Shown here one piece after another: positions 24,055-33,400 of a DNA stretch of 64,000 nucleotides. Every line of letters starts with the position of its first letter. Position 1 is the stretch's first letter. The DNA comes from Stigonema ocellatum SAG 48.90 = DSM 106950 (GTDB lineage: Bacteria > Cyanobacteriota > Cyanobacteriia > Cyanobacteriales > Nostocaceae). Position numbers and translations under genes: made by a program. The notes beneath the pieces were generated by a model. That model saw only the letters and a list, made by a program, of their open reading frames with translations. It ran no database searches and was not told where the DNA came from. The stretch covers positions 1 to 64,000 of the forward strand of contig JADQBA010000017.1 in the NCBI GenBank assembly GCA_016903675.1, read 5' to 3'.

Positions 24055-25830
24055 ATGCACAATAGTATGAACACTAAAGCATCACCAGAAAAGTATGGAT
24101 TAGACAATGAGCCAGATGAAATTAGCAGTCCACTAACTCCGCCTAACGGTTTTAATGGCTCTACTAATGACTCTGGGAAAGTATTGGAAGAAGCAAGCAG
24201 TTTGAGTCTTAATAAAGACGAAATCACCTTGGAAGATGAAAAAGAACTGGCTGGATATAACGATGATCTGACTGAGTTGCTTACAAAAGAATACCGCATT
24301 AAACAAGATGACGAAGAACCCGAAGTGCGTTCTACTTCAGAAAAACCAAGTGTTCGCATGTTATCAGTTCTGGCTGTAACAGCAGCCATCATGGGAGTCG
24401 TGGGATTCGTTTGGTTTGGATTTCTTGCTCCTAAGCCTGCGCGTCAACAAACATCTAACCCTTCTCCTTCACCAACCCCCAAGCCATTAGAAAACGAATC
24501 TGCTGAACTCAAAGGCAAATTAGCTTTTCAAGACCAACGACGACAACTGGAAACTAAACCGGACTTACAGAAGCAACGTTCTACGACTACCTCGCCGCAA
24601 GCTTCTCCATCACCGGTGGCTAAAACGACTCCGCCTCCACAGCCAGTCCGTCAAACTCCTACAGTTCCGCCTGCACCCAGGACAGTTTTCGTTCGTCAAC
24701 CATCCCCTCCACCACCGCAACCAGTATTACAAGCCGCACGACCTCAGCCTATACAGCCTGCACCTGCATCCCCTGCACCACAGCCGAGTCCAGATGTAGA
24801 TCCCTTTGAACGGTGGAGTCAGTTGGCTTCCTTGGGGCAAACTCGCGGTTTAACCACGCGAGAAACGGCATTGAATAGCGAAGGACAACCAACTTTTGGT
24901 GCTAATTCTTCTACTACATCTTCAACCACTGCACCAACCATAGGAGATATTCCGGCTTCACCAACAGCACTTTCTACCCAAAGCAATACCAAATCTGCCC
25001 CGGCAAGAACGCAACAACAAAGTACACAGCAAGGCATTTCAACTGTTTCCATTGGTTACACCTCACCAACAGCAACTAATACTACTGGAATGACAGATGG
25101 AGAAATGGGAATTCTCCGTCGATCCCCGGTTAATCAATACAGTAATAGTGGTGAAACATCTTCCTCTGCTTTAGAAGTGGCGATCGGAACTTCTGTTAAC
25201 GCACGGGTGGTTGTGCCGATGCTTTGGGATGAAAGCGGCAAAAGCCCTACAAATGGAAGGTTTGCTATTGAGTTGACTGAGGATATGCGGGCAACTGATG
25301 GTAGTGTAGCTCTACCAACTGGCACTATCTTAGTGACTGAAGTACAGTCTGTAAACCAGGGTAATAAATTGGTGAATATGAGTGTTGTGGCACTGGTTTA
25401 CCCTGATTCACAAGGGCATATCCGGCAAGAAGCAATTCCTCCTGGCAACTTGTTGATTCGTGGTAAACATAATCAGCCGTTAATTGCTCAAGGACTACAC
25501 GATAAAGGTCCTGAAATCGCCAAACAAGATTTGCTAGTCGGAGTCCTCAGTAGTTTGGGAAAAGTTGGAGAAGTTATCAATCAACCTCGTACTCAATCAT
25601 CCAGTTCGTCATCCTCTCTTGGCTTTAGCCAATCCACAGTCACTACTACAAGTAATCCCAATGTCCTAGCAGCAGCTTTGGAAGGGTTTTTTAAAGTGAC
25701 AGGCGATCGCCTAGCCCAACGCTCAAATCAAGCAGTACAGCAAATGCTTCAAACACCGAATGTAGCAGTTGTGCCAGAAGGGACTAAGGTTTCTGTTTTT
25801 GTCAACAGCTTTCTACGTGTGCGTCGGTAG
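24055..25830 (+). CDS. virB10: VirB10/TrbI-like T4SS core protein
   Basis: A 591-residue protein. Residues 1-100 are acidic and cytoplasmic. One membrane segment lies at about 102-125 (MLSVLAVTAAIMGVVGFVWF). A long Pro/Gln/Ser-rich region (about 130-260) can span the periplasm. The C-terminal domain, from about 375, shows TrbI-type features: a strand-rich region with VNARVVVPMLWDE, LPTGTILVTEVQSV and a final VPEGTKVSVFVNSFL. VirB10 bridges inner and outer membranes and senses energy from the ATPases. It is followed after 31 bases by the VirB9-like gene; the VirB10-VirB9 order is reversed from many systems. Confidence 0.8.
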   Translation: MHNSMNTKASPEKYGLDNEPDEISSPLTPPNGFNGSTNDSGKVLEEASSLSLNKDEITLEDEKELAGYNDDLTELLTKEYRIKQDDEEPEVRSTSEKPSVRMLSVLAVTAAIMGVVGFVWFGFLAPKPARQQTSNPSPSPTPKPLENESAELKGKLAFQDQRRQLETKPDLQKQRSTTTSPQASPSPVAKTTPPPQPVRQTPTVPPAPRTVFVRQPSPPPPQPVLQAARPQPIQPAPASPAPQPSPDVDPFERWSQLASLGQTRGLTTRETALNSEGQPTFGANSSTTSSTTAPTIGDIPASPTALSTQSNTKSAPARTQQQSTQQGISTVSIGYTSPTATNTTGMTDGEMGILRRSPVNQYSNSGETSSSALEVAIGTSVNARVVVPMLWDESGKSPTNGRFAIELTEDMRATDGSVALPTGTILVTEVQSVNQGNKLVNMSVVALVYPDSQGHIRQEAIPPGNLLIRGKHNQPLIAQGLHDKGPEIAKQDLLVGVLSSLGKVGEVINQPRTQSSSSSSSLGFSQSTVTTTSNPNVLAAALEGFFKVTGDRLAQRSNQAVQQMLQTPNVAVVPEGTKVSVFVNSFLRVRR

Positions 25831-25861
25831 CCATAACAGGAGTCACTTGGAGGGATGACAG

Positions 25862-26626
25862 ATGAAAAAATTAAAAGCTATCTTACTTGCGTGCGCTTTT
25901 TCTTCGTTCACAACAACTGCTACAGTACTTTCCCCCTTACGGACACTGGCACAGACACCAGCTTTGCGCGTCATTGGGCAAGAGGCGGCAGTGACAAATA
26001 CTACAGACGTACCAGTTTGGCCTGGTCGTTTCACAGCTATTGATTTTTCCCAGACCAACGAAATCATCACTTACATTCTCATAGCCGATCCTTCACGCAC
26101 TGTTTACAACACTGACGCTGAATTAAGCAGCAATCAAGCAAAAACCGTGTTTCTGAAGGTGATTAAGCCGTTGCGCTTTCCTGGCGCTACTTCAACTAAG
26201 ATCACTAATTTGTCTATCAAGACCCGCACACCTGATGGACAACAACGCCTCTACACTTTTAATATTGTTCCAGGCTGTGGCACACCCACCTACAGTGGCA
26301 TTTCTATATCCCCCATAACTCGCGGAGTCGAACAAACCTGGCTGGTAGGAAGTAACCAAGTTACTACACTAAGTGACATTGAACGGGGTTTACAAATGGC
26401 GATCGCTTTGGGCTATACCGCTACCAACGACCCGGTTGTCTTTAAAGTGCGTGAATTTCTGGCATTGGCACGGAACACAACGCCAATTCCCAAAGCCGCC
26501 GCAAGTGTCAATCTGCCGTTATCAGTCCTTTCGAGTTTGGGACAACTGGGACTAGAAAAATCCCAACTTGAAGTTCGTGAAGTACCGTCACACCTAAATA
26601 AAACGCTCCGCGTGGTAGCCCCGTAA
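25862..26626 (+). CDS. VirB9/TrbG-like secreted T4SS protein
   Basis: A 254-residue protein with GGAGGG 5-10 bases before ATG 25862. The signal peptide (KKLKAILLACAFSSFTTTA) probably ends near TLAQ-T. The mature part has strand-rich sequence. It includes TKITNLSIKTRTPDGQQRLY followed by TFNIVP, the place where VirB9/TrbG proteins carry their conserved periplasmic strand pattern. It is last in the T4SS block and would form the outer-membrane ring with VirB10. No lipoprotein cysteine (VirB7) was seen nearby. Identity is inferred from topology and neighbours more than from motifs. Confidence 0.6.
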   Translation: MKKLKAILLACAFSSFTTTATVLSPLRTLAQTPALRVIGQEAAVTNTTDVPVWPGRFTAIDFSQTNEIITYILIADPSRTVYNTDAELSSNQAKTVFLKVIKPLRFPGATSTKITNLSIKTRTPDGQQRLYTFNIVPGCGTPTYSGISISPITRGVEQTWLVGSNQVTTLSDIERGLQMAIALGYTATNDPVVFKVREFLALARNTTPIPKAAASVNLPLSVLSSLGQLGLEKSQLEVREVPSHLNKTLRVVAP

Positions 26627-26875
26627 AACTACCTATTCCCATTTTATTTGAAAGTTTATGCTATTGGGGTGAACAATAGTAATTCCTTCAACTTCTACAA
26701 AGTATGAATGGGTTTAAAGTCAGAATATGGCTGATGTTATGGGCAAGCACTACTGCTTGTATGCGTAAATCGTGGGTGCGTTTGCCTGAAATTCTTGAGA
26801 GTTGTAGCGAGGCTCAACCAAAGGCGAAATATATCTCCTTTATTTAGTAGAGACAATAAGAGGGATATACTGATG

Positions 26876-27490
26876 TTAGTTCGTTACAACAGATGTTGGC
26901 ACGCTTGAGCCATGATTTACGGGAATTGAACCCCAAAGCATAAAGCCAGTACCCACTAATGCAAGTCCCAAACTTGCATACCACAATTTTTGGCGTTTTA
27001 GCAGGGTAGCCAAAGACGCTAAAGCAATCGCTACTTGTAGAAACACCACACTGTAAAGAAAAGATTCGTGGCGATTTAGGTTTAACTCAGCTTCTTCTCC
27101 TAGCTTTTTGGCTATAGCTTTACGCTCGTTGTTCTTTTCAAGCTCTTGCGGGTCGAGTTTTTGTCCTAAAGATGGAGGAAGAGGCTTTCCTAGGGAATTT
27201 ATAATTGCTTGTGACAATTGCTGAGTATCAGACTTAATAGACTCCGATTGATACCAAGCCCAATAGTTACCAGCTTTGACTTGGGCAACCACGGCTTCTT
27301 CCGCTAAGAAATTACCCTGCATGGCAGCGATCGCCGCCAGACCTGCAAAAATACCAGTAGATACAGCAACCTGATTAATCCAATGGGACTCATGAGAGTG
27401 TTGTTCCTGTTGGTCGTGGATTTCATGAACTACTTTATGCACTTCCTCTTGCAAGTGCTGTATTTGTTCATTAACTTCTATTTCCGCCAT
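26876..27490 (-). CDS. DUF4337 family membrane protein
   Basis: A 204-residue protein. The N-terminal 40 residues are charged and His/Glu-rich (HLQEEVHKVVHEIHDQQEQH). A hydrophobic stretch follows (WINQVAVSTGIFAGLAAIAA), then a conserved segment with the WAWYQSESIK motif. Two C-terminal membrane helices are at about 145-165 and 170-190. This is the DUF4337 layout, seen widely in cyanobacteria and proteobacteria and of unknown function. It lies 62 bases after a PstS-like gene on the same strand and may be co-transcribed with it. Confidence 0.8.
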   Translation of the reverse strand: MAEIEVNEQIQHLQEEVHKVVHEIHDQQEQHSHESHWINQVAVSTGIFAGLAAIAAMQGNFLAEEAVVAQVKAGNYWAWYQSESIKSDTQQLSQAIINSLGKPLPPSLGQKLDPQELEKNNERKAIAKKLGEEAELNLNRHESFLYSVVFLQVAIALASLATLLKRQKLWYASLGLALVGTGFMLWGSIPVNHGSSVPTSVVTN

Positions 27491-27552
27491 ACTGAAAACC
27501 TCATTCGACTTGCTTTCGACTTACTTTGAACATGCATCCAGAACAGAAAATT

Positions 27553-28599
27553 TCAGCGCATTTTGATCAAACCAGCTTGACTTACCAGTTCTTGCCCTTG
27601 CTTGGTTAGCATTATGTCAGCATAAGCTTTCCCTGCCAGTTGCTCTTGTGTGCCATTTTGTTTGACAATTACATATAACAGCCGTGTCATAGGGTATTGA
27701 GCGCTCTTAACGGCAGCTATGTTCAGTTGATTGTGTTGACGGGGGCATTGAGACGGGGGTACAAAGGGTTCCTGGTAAGGGGTGACAAATTTATCCAGAT
27801 TTCGCCCTATGGGCAAGGGCTTAATATTACACTGCTGCAAAATCTCTGATGCTGTGGCATAGTAGATACCACCAGGATTTTGCGCCAGTTTTTGCACAGC
27901 AACGGTTGTGGTAGGAACATTTCTCACATTTGAGCCGAAGCGTTGATTAGACAAGACGTCTCGTGCGAAAGATTCTCTCGTGCCGCTTCCAATGGGTTGT
28001 GAATACGGCTTAATCGGTAAATTGGGGCCCCCCACTTGTTTCCAGTTCGTGAGTTTGCCAGTGTAAATAGACCTGATCTGGTCTATGGTGAGTCCTGGAA
28101 CATTCAAGTTAGGGTTAACTGCAAAAGCCAAAATATCAATGGCAACAGGAATTTGTTCAAGCTTGAACCCTAGTTGCAGCGCCTGGTTATTCTCTTGACT
28201 AGAAATCGGTCGGGAGGACTCAGCAAAAGCCAGTTTGCCGGATAGTAACATCTTAATTCCAGCACCAGAACTGGGGGGTTTACCAATGGGTTGAACATAA
28301 TGCAACGCAAACTGAGGCAATGCTTCTTGAATCGCTGGATTAGCCCTTTTACTTAACTCTGCCCAAGAAGTACTGCCACCATAGTTAAACACTCCGTTAG
28401 GAACATTCGTTACCTGAGAAAATACCAACTTTGGTAGTTTTGACTTTGCGTCGTTCTTTTGGCTAACAGGATTGGAATTATCCTTGAAGGCTATTTCGTG
28501 TTTAATGTGTTTGTGGAAAAACCACGAGCCACTGCTGATAAACCCTGCTATGACCAGAATGGTCAAGATAAAAATGGGTATTTTGTGTTTGTAAAACAT
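27553..28599 (-). CDS. PstS-like phosphate-binding periplasmic protein
   Basis: About 348 residues from ATG 28599; a TTG at 28617 would add six residues. The N-terminal hydrophobic segment (IPIFILTILVIAGFISSGSW) is an uncleaved or poorly cleaved signal anchor. The body has the PBP type-2 fold of PstS: GSSWAEL-like start of the mature domain (NYGGSTSWAEL), FAESSRPISSQE, VDILAFAVNPNL, IYTGKLTNWKQVGG, and the oxyanion-binding PIGSGTRESF loop. It would bind phosphate outside the cytoplasmic membrane. No pstCAB genes are nearby, so it may feed a chromosomal transporter or sense phosphate. Confidence 0.85.
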   Translation of the reverse strand: MFYKHKIPIFILTILVIAGFISSGSWFFHKHIKHEIAFKDNSNPVSQKNDAKSKLPKLVFSQVTNVPNGVFNYGGSTSWAELSKRANPAIQEALPQFALHYVQPIGKPPSSGAGIKMLLSGKLAFAESSRPISSQENNQALQLGFKLEQIPVAIDILAFAVNPNLNVPGLTIDQIRSIYTGKLTNWKQVGGPNLPIKPYSQPIGSGTRESFARDVLSNQRFGSNVRNVPTTTVAVQKLAQNPGGIYYATASEILQQCNIKPLPIGRNLDKFVTPYQEPFVPPSQCPRQHNQLNIAAVKSAQYPMTRLLYVIVKQNGTQEQLAGKAYADIMLTKQGQELVSQAGLIKMR

Positions 28600-28717
28600 A
28601 GTATTAGACAATAGCAATCTCCCTCATCAACTTACAGTTTTTTACCAAGCCCCTTCAGGGCGGGAACAAGGAACTCTTAACAGGGAACAGGGAAAAAATG
28701 AGCCACGAAAAATTACG

Positions 28718-28828
28718 GGTAGGGTGCGTTAGGCGCGTTTCAAGTATTATTTTTGACATAATTACCAGTTTTTGCGCCGTAACGCACCGCTATTAATGGT
28801 GCGTTACACTGCGTTAACGCACCCTACC
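28718..28828. repeat. 111-bp MITE-like inverted repeat
   Basis: The ends are GGTAGGGTGCGTTA and TAACGCACCCTACC, perfect inverted copies. An inner hairpin TAACGCACC...GGTGCGTTA lies at 28780-28806. The family is common in cyanobacterial spacers. No transposase is present. Confidence 0.8.
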
Positions 28829-28868
28829 TGTTTACAGCGTTTTTCATCTATTTGAACCACAATCTTTC

Positions 28869-28896
28869 GTAGGGGCGCAAGGCATTGCGCCCCTAC
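28869..28896. repeat. 12-bp hairpin GTAGGGGCGCAA/TTGCGCCCCTAC
   Basis: Perfect stem with a 4-base loop. It is a dispersed cyanobacterial palindrome that could also stop transcription, although it has no U-run. Confidence 0.7.
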
Positions 28897-29008
28897 AGTT
28901 TGGTCTATTTACCCGAAAATTGCTGTAAGATTTACTTTATAAATCAGCTTTCATATACACTACCAACTGTAGATGATTCAGAGTCGAGGGCTGGTAGGAA
29001 CACAAAAT

Positions 29009-29527
29009 TTAGAGTTTTTGGAAACTCACAGTATGACCTTGATTCCCGCTTCGTTGGAACCTACCGTTAAAAGCCCAGTTAATGAATCCACCATCACCTT
29101 TATTGGTGAAAGTACCGTCCTCAAAGATCCAAATTCCGTAAGGAACCCCCTGATAATTTGCTTGCTTGAAAAACTTCACCCCGTTAATGTTTCGGTCATA
29201 GGGTTGGCTCATATTAAACACCATCACGTTGTATTTTCCGTGTGCGGCATAAGTAGCTTGTTCCATCAGTCCCTTAACAAATCCTTGACGGTTTCTGCTG
29301 GCTACAACTAGATTGTTAATCTGTAATCCTAATTGAGCCGCACCAATAGCTAAGTCACCACCAGCCGCTGCACCACCACCACGGGCGATTAAATTAGCTT
29401 TAGTGTGAGCCGATTGAATCGTTTGATGGTTGAACTGGTCAACTGCACTTGCGGGTTTAAAGGTTGCTAGAGGCGTCAGTGTTAATGTTGCAGTTAAAAA
29501 GCCAAAAAACAGTCCTTTAGTGTTCAT
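29009..29527 (-). CDS. Secreted protein of unknown function
   Basis: A 172-residue protein with a clear signal peptide (LFFGFLTATLTLTPLATF, cleavage after ASA). The mature part has a Gly/Ala-rich stretch (ARGGGAAAGGDLAIGAAQ) followed by a region with YNVMVFNMSQPYD and GVPYGIWIFEDGTFTNKGDG, which reads like several beta strands with aromatic residues. I do not recognise the family. It is on the same strand as the small secreted protein at 29767-30090 but separated by 240 bases. Confidence 0.6.
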   Translation of the reverse strand: MNTKGLFFGFLTATLTLTPLATFKPASAVDQFNHQTIQSAHTKANLIARGGGAAAGGDLAIGAAQLGLQINNLVVASRNRQGFVKGLMEQATYAAHGKYNVMVFNMSQPYDRNINGVKFFKQANYQGVPYGIWIFEDGTFTNKGDGGFINWAFNGRFQRSGNQGHTVSFQKL

Positions 29528-29766
29528 CAGTTTTACCTCACAGGATTTGTATTATGATTTGAGTCTTTGCTTGTTCGTTGTCTTAATCTCAATTAGCACT
29601 CAAAAATTTCATCTGATGCAAACATCTTGTCGGCATCGTCAGCAAAGTACTCAGACTACGGGTTGAGAATGTAACTTAATCTGAGAAAGTCTTGAAGTAA
29701 ATCTGGAGAGTGAATAAAAGTGTATTATTTACTCTCCAATATTTGGAAATAAGCAAGAGCAGTTAT

Positions 29767-30090
29767 TTATTTTGTGGGTCTCCCTGCTTTTTCCCATGCG
29801 TGTTTGTCTAATTTTCCACCCTTCTTCTTATACGCCTTAAAAGCAGGATTTACATTTTGATCCTGATTTCTTCGCGCTTCTCCGTTCTGGTGCTTTTCTT
29901 TCTTGGTTGGAGTTATTTTACTATGTCCACCTTTGACGGTATTATCTTTTGCTGCTAACAGTAGCGTTTCTTGTTGTACACCTATCTGTTGTTGACCTAT
30001 TGTGCTTGATACAATAGCTGATGCTGGCAAAGTCGCACCAGTAACAGCAAGCATTGTACCAGCGATAATTGCACTCAGTTTACCTTTCAT
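29767..30090 (-). CDS. Small basic secreted protein, module 1
   Basis: A 107-residue protein with a signal peptide (KLSAIIAGTMLAVTGATLPA, cleavage near SAI). The mature part is very basic and hydrophilic (KITPTKKEKHQNGEARRNQD) and ends KHAWEKAGRPTK. Its leader resembles that of the protein at 34298-34735 (MKxKxxxIIxGTxLA). Both are transcribed away from an AAA_35-type ATPase, and a conserved element of about 107 bp lies between each pair. The mature sequences differ, so the shared unit may be leader plus promoter. The function is unknown. Confidence 0.6.
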   Translation of the reverse strand: MKGKLSAIIAGTMLAVTGATLPASAIVSSTIGQQQIGVQQETLLLAAKDNTVKGGHSKITPTKKEKHQNGEARRNQDQNVNPAFKAYKKKGGKLDKHAWEKAGRPTK

Positions 30091-30160
30091 ATTGACTCCG
30101 TGGTTGTTGATGTTGGATAATCGAAATCAAGACCAGATGTCTTTCTTTATTTGAGTCTGC

Positions 30161-30268
30161 GAATTGAAGTCAGCTTTGTGGCTCAACTTCAACTCTTCAT
30201 GTCTCTACAATATTGAATCCAACTTCAAGTGTCAGTAGGGGAAAATAGGATGTTGATTTGGTCAAAAA
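30161..30268. promoter_or_regulatory. Conserved intergenic element, module 1
   Basis: This stretch matches 34762-34870 closely; shared words include TACAATATTGAAT, TGTCAGTAGGG and AGGATGTT. In both places it lies between a minus-strand secreted-protein gene and a plus-strand ATPase gene. Conservation outside coding sequence suggests a promoter, operator or small RNA. Confidence 0.6.
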
Positions 30269-30413
30269 ATCAACTTTATTCTCAAAACATGAGAAATTTT
30301 CCTATGGAAAATTTAGAAAAATAGGAAAAAATAGGGAGTATCCACAAAAATAGAATTCCTGACCAAATTGGGTTAGAATATGTAAATGCAGAATCGTTAG
30401 TAAAAATATTTTT

Positions 30414-33400
30414 ATGACTTATAAATATGAATTTAATGCAACTCTGAGCGAAAAATCGCCGACTTATGTCAGGCGCGAAGCTGACAATCAACTTTATGAG
30501 TCACTGAAAACAGGGAACTTTTGTTATGTGTTTAACGCCCGCAAGACGGGAAAGTCTAGCTTGCGAGTTCAAGTGATGAGTCGGCTTAAAAAAGTAGGAG
30601 TTGCCTGTAGTATCATTGATATTTCTGGCGGAAATATCCAGCAAACAACTTTGGAGCAGTGGTATGCTGGAATCCTTAACAATATCAAAAAAGACTTCAA
30701 TCTAGATGTCAATTTAAGAAGCTGGATAAAAGAGCGGAATTGGTTATCTCCTTTAGACCAATTTAGAGAGTTTATTGAATCAATTTTGTTAAGGGAGTTA
30801 TCAGAAGATATTGTCATTTTTATTGATGAAATTGATAGTGTTCTCAGCTTAAATTTTCCCAGTGATGATTTTTTTGCTTTTATCCGCGCTTGTCATAATC
30901 GGCGAGTTGATGTTCCAGAGTACAATCGCCTTACGTTTTGTTTGTTGGGGGTAGCAACACCATCAGATTTAATTGCTGATAAAAAACGCACGCCGTTTAA
31001 TATCGGTCGAGCGATTGAGCTAACTGGGTTTACACTGTCAGAAGCAAAGGTATCGCTAATTCAGGGATTGGTAGAGAAGGTAGATCATCCCGAAGCGGTT
31101 TTAAAAGAAGTGTTGGAGTGGACTCAAGGACAACCGTTTCTAACTCAGAAGTTGTGCAACTTAGTAATTGATAAAGCAGAAAGTAAACAGCCGAATATCG
31201 AGCAAATAGTTCAAAAGTACCTAATCCAAAATTGGCAATCTCAGGATGAGCCTGAGCATTTGAGGACGATACGCGATCGCATAACCAGCAATGAGCGGCG
31301 TGCAGGTCGAATGCTGGGAATTTATCAACAAATTTTGCTTACTGGCTCAGTCGCAGCAGACGATAGTTCTGAACAAGGGAAAATGAGTTTGTCAGGATTA
31401 GTGGTCAAACAAGAAGGAAAATTAAAGGTTTACAATCGCATTTATGAATGTGTTTTTAACCTGGGTTGGGTTGAAAAGGAATTAGCAAAACTGCGACCCT
31501 ACGCCGAGGCTTTGAAAGCTTGGATTGATTCAGGTTGTACAGATGAGTCCCGGTTGTTGCGGGGAGAAGCGCTAAATGATGCCTTGGGTTGGGCTGCAAA
31601 TAAAAGCTTGGGCGATCGCGATTATCAATTTTTTGCAGCTTGCCAAGAATTGAAGAACAGAGAAATAGAAAAGGCTAGAGAACTAGAAAAACTAGAAGCT
31701 GAAATTAATTTAGAGGCAGAAAGAAAAAAATTAGAAGCTCAAGCGAAAGCTAATAAAATTTTGAAGGCTGCGAATCAAAAAGCCAAGAAGCAAATTCGTC
31801 TTGCCTCTACAATTCTGGTAATTTCACTTGTAGCAGCAATGTTGGCGGGAATATGGGCAACAAAAACGATTACAGAAACTAGGACAGCTGTAAGATTAGA
31901 GCGAGACGGAGTAAATGCTATAAGACAATTTGAGTCTCAAGAAATAGAACCATTACTATTAGCCATGCAAGCTGGGCAAGAGTTGAAAGAGCTTGTCAAA
32001 GACGGTCGTCCACTGGAAAAGTATCCTGCTGATAGTCCTCAGTTAGCTTTACAGGCAATTCTGGATAATATTCACGAGCAGAATCAACTCAAAGGGGATA
32101 GTGCTAGTTTTAGCCCAGATGGGCAACGCATAGTCACTGCATCCGATAATGACAATACCCCACAGGTGTGGGACATCAATGGCAAGCTATTAGCCCAACT
32201 CAATGGGCATACTGGTAAAGTTACGAGTGCTAGTTTTAGCCCAGATGGGCAACGCATCGTCACTGCATCTTCCGACAAAACCGCACGGGTGTGGGACATC
32301 TCTGGCAAGCTCTTAGCCCAACTCAATGGGCATACTGGTGAAGTTTGGAGTGCTAGTTTTAGCCCAGATGGGCAACGCATAGTCACTACATCAGAGAACT
32401 ATACCCCACAGGTGTGGGACATCTCTGGCAAGCTATTAGCCCAACTCAAAGGGAATAGTGCTAGTTTTAGCCCAGATGGGCAACGCATAGTCACTGTATC
32501 CTATGCTACCCCACTGGTGTGGGACATCTCTGGCAAGCTATTAGCCCAACTCATTGGGCATACTGGTGTAGTTAGGAGTGCTAGTTTTAGCCCAGATGGG
32601 CAACGCATCGTCACTGCATCTTTCGACAAAACCGCACTGGTGTGGGACATCTCTGGCAAGCTATTAGCCCAACTCAAAGGGCATACTGGTGAAGTTACGA
32701 GTGCTAGTTTTAGCCGATCTGGGGGACGCATCGTCACTGCATCCACGGACAAAACCGCACGGGTGTGGGAGGTGTGGGACATCTCTGGCAAGCAATTAGC
32801 CCAACTCAAAGGGCATACTGGTGTAGTTAGGAGTGCTAGTTTTAGCCCAGATGGGCAACGCATCGTCACTGCATCTTTCGACAAAACCGCACGGGTGTGG
32901 GACATCTCTGGCAAGCTATTAGCCCAACTCAATGGGCATACTGGTGAAGTTTGGAGTGCTAGTTTTAGCCCAGATGGGCAACGCATCGTCACTGGATCCG
33001 TGGACCAAACCGCACGGGTGTGGCGGGTTGAAGACTTAAATCAACTACTGGTACGAGGTTGTAAATGGTTAAATAATTACTTAATCACCCATCCGAAAGA
33101 CCTGGAGAAACTAGAGGTATGCCAAAATAAGTCTAATATAATAGAAGCAGTACCATTTCTGGTTAAAGAAGGCGAAGAGCAAGCAAGAGAAGGTAATACT
33201 GATGATGCTGTTGCGACCTTCCGTCAAGCCTTAAAGTGGAATCCCAAGTTAAAGCTTGACCCAGAAACAAAAGCAAAGCAAATCGCAGAAGCTTCAAAGC
33301 TAGTTGAAAAGGGCAAGAATTTGCTAAAAGAGGGTAAGGTTGAAGATGCTGTTGCTGTATTCCAACTCGCTTTGAAGCGTGACCCTAATTTAAACAGTGA

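Larger units (their letters stand above)
28600..29008. other. Spacer rich in palindromic repeats
   Basis: No gene. It contains GGGAACA-type tandem units (about 28660-28695), the MITE-like palindrome at 28718-28828 and a strong hairpin at 28869-28896. Confidence 0.5.

Noticed and set aside
32084..32992. Long minus-strand frames across the WD40 repeats
   Set aside because: They repeat because the repeats themselves are near-identical; the plus strand encodes a clear WD40 propeller.
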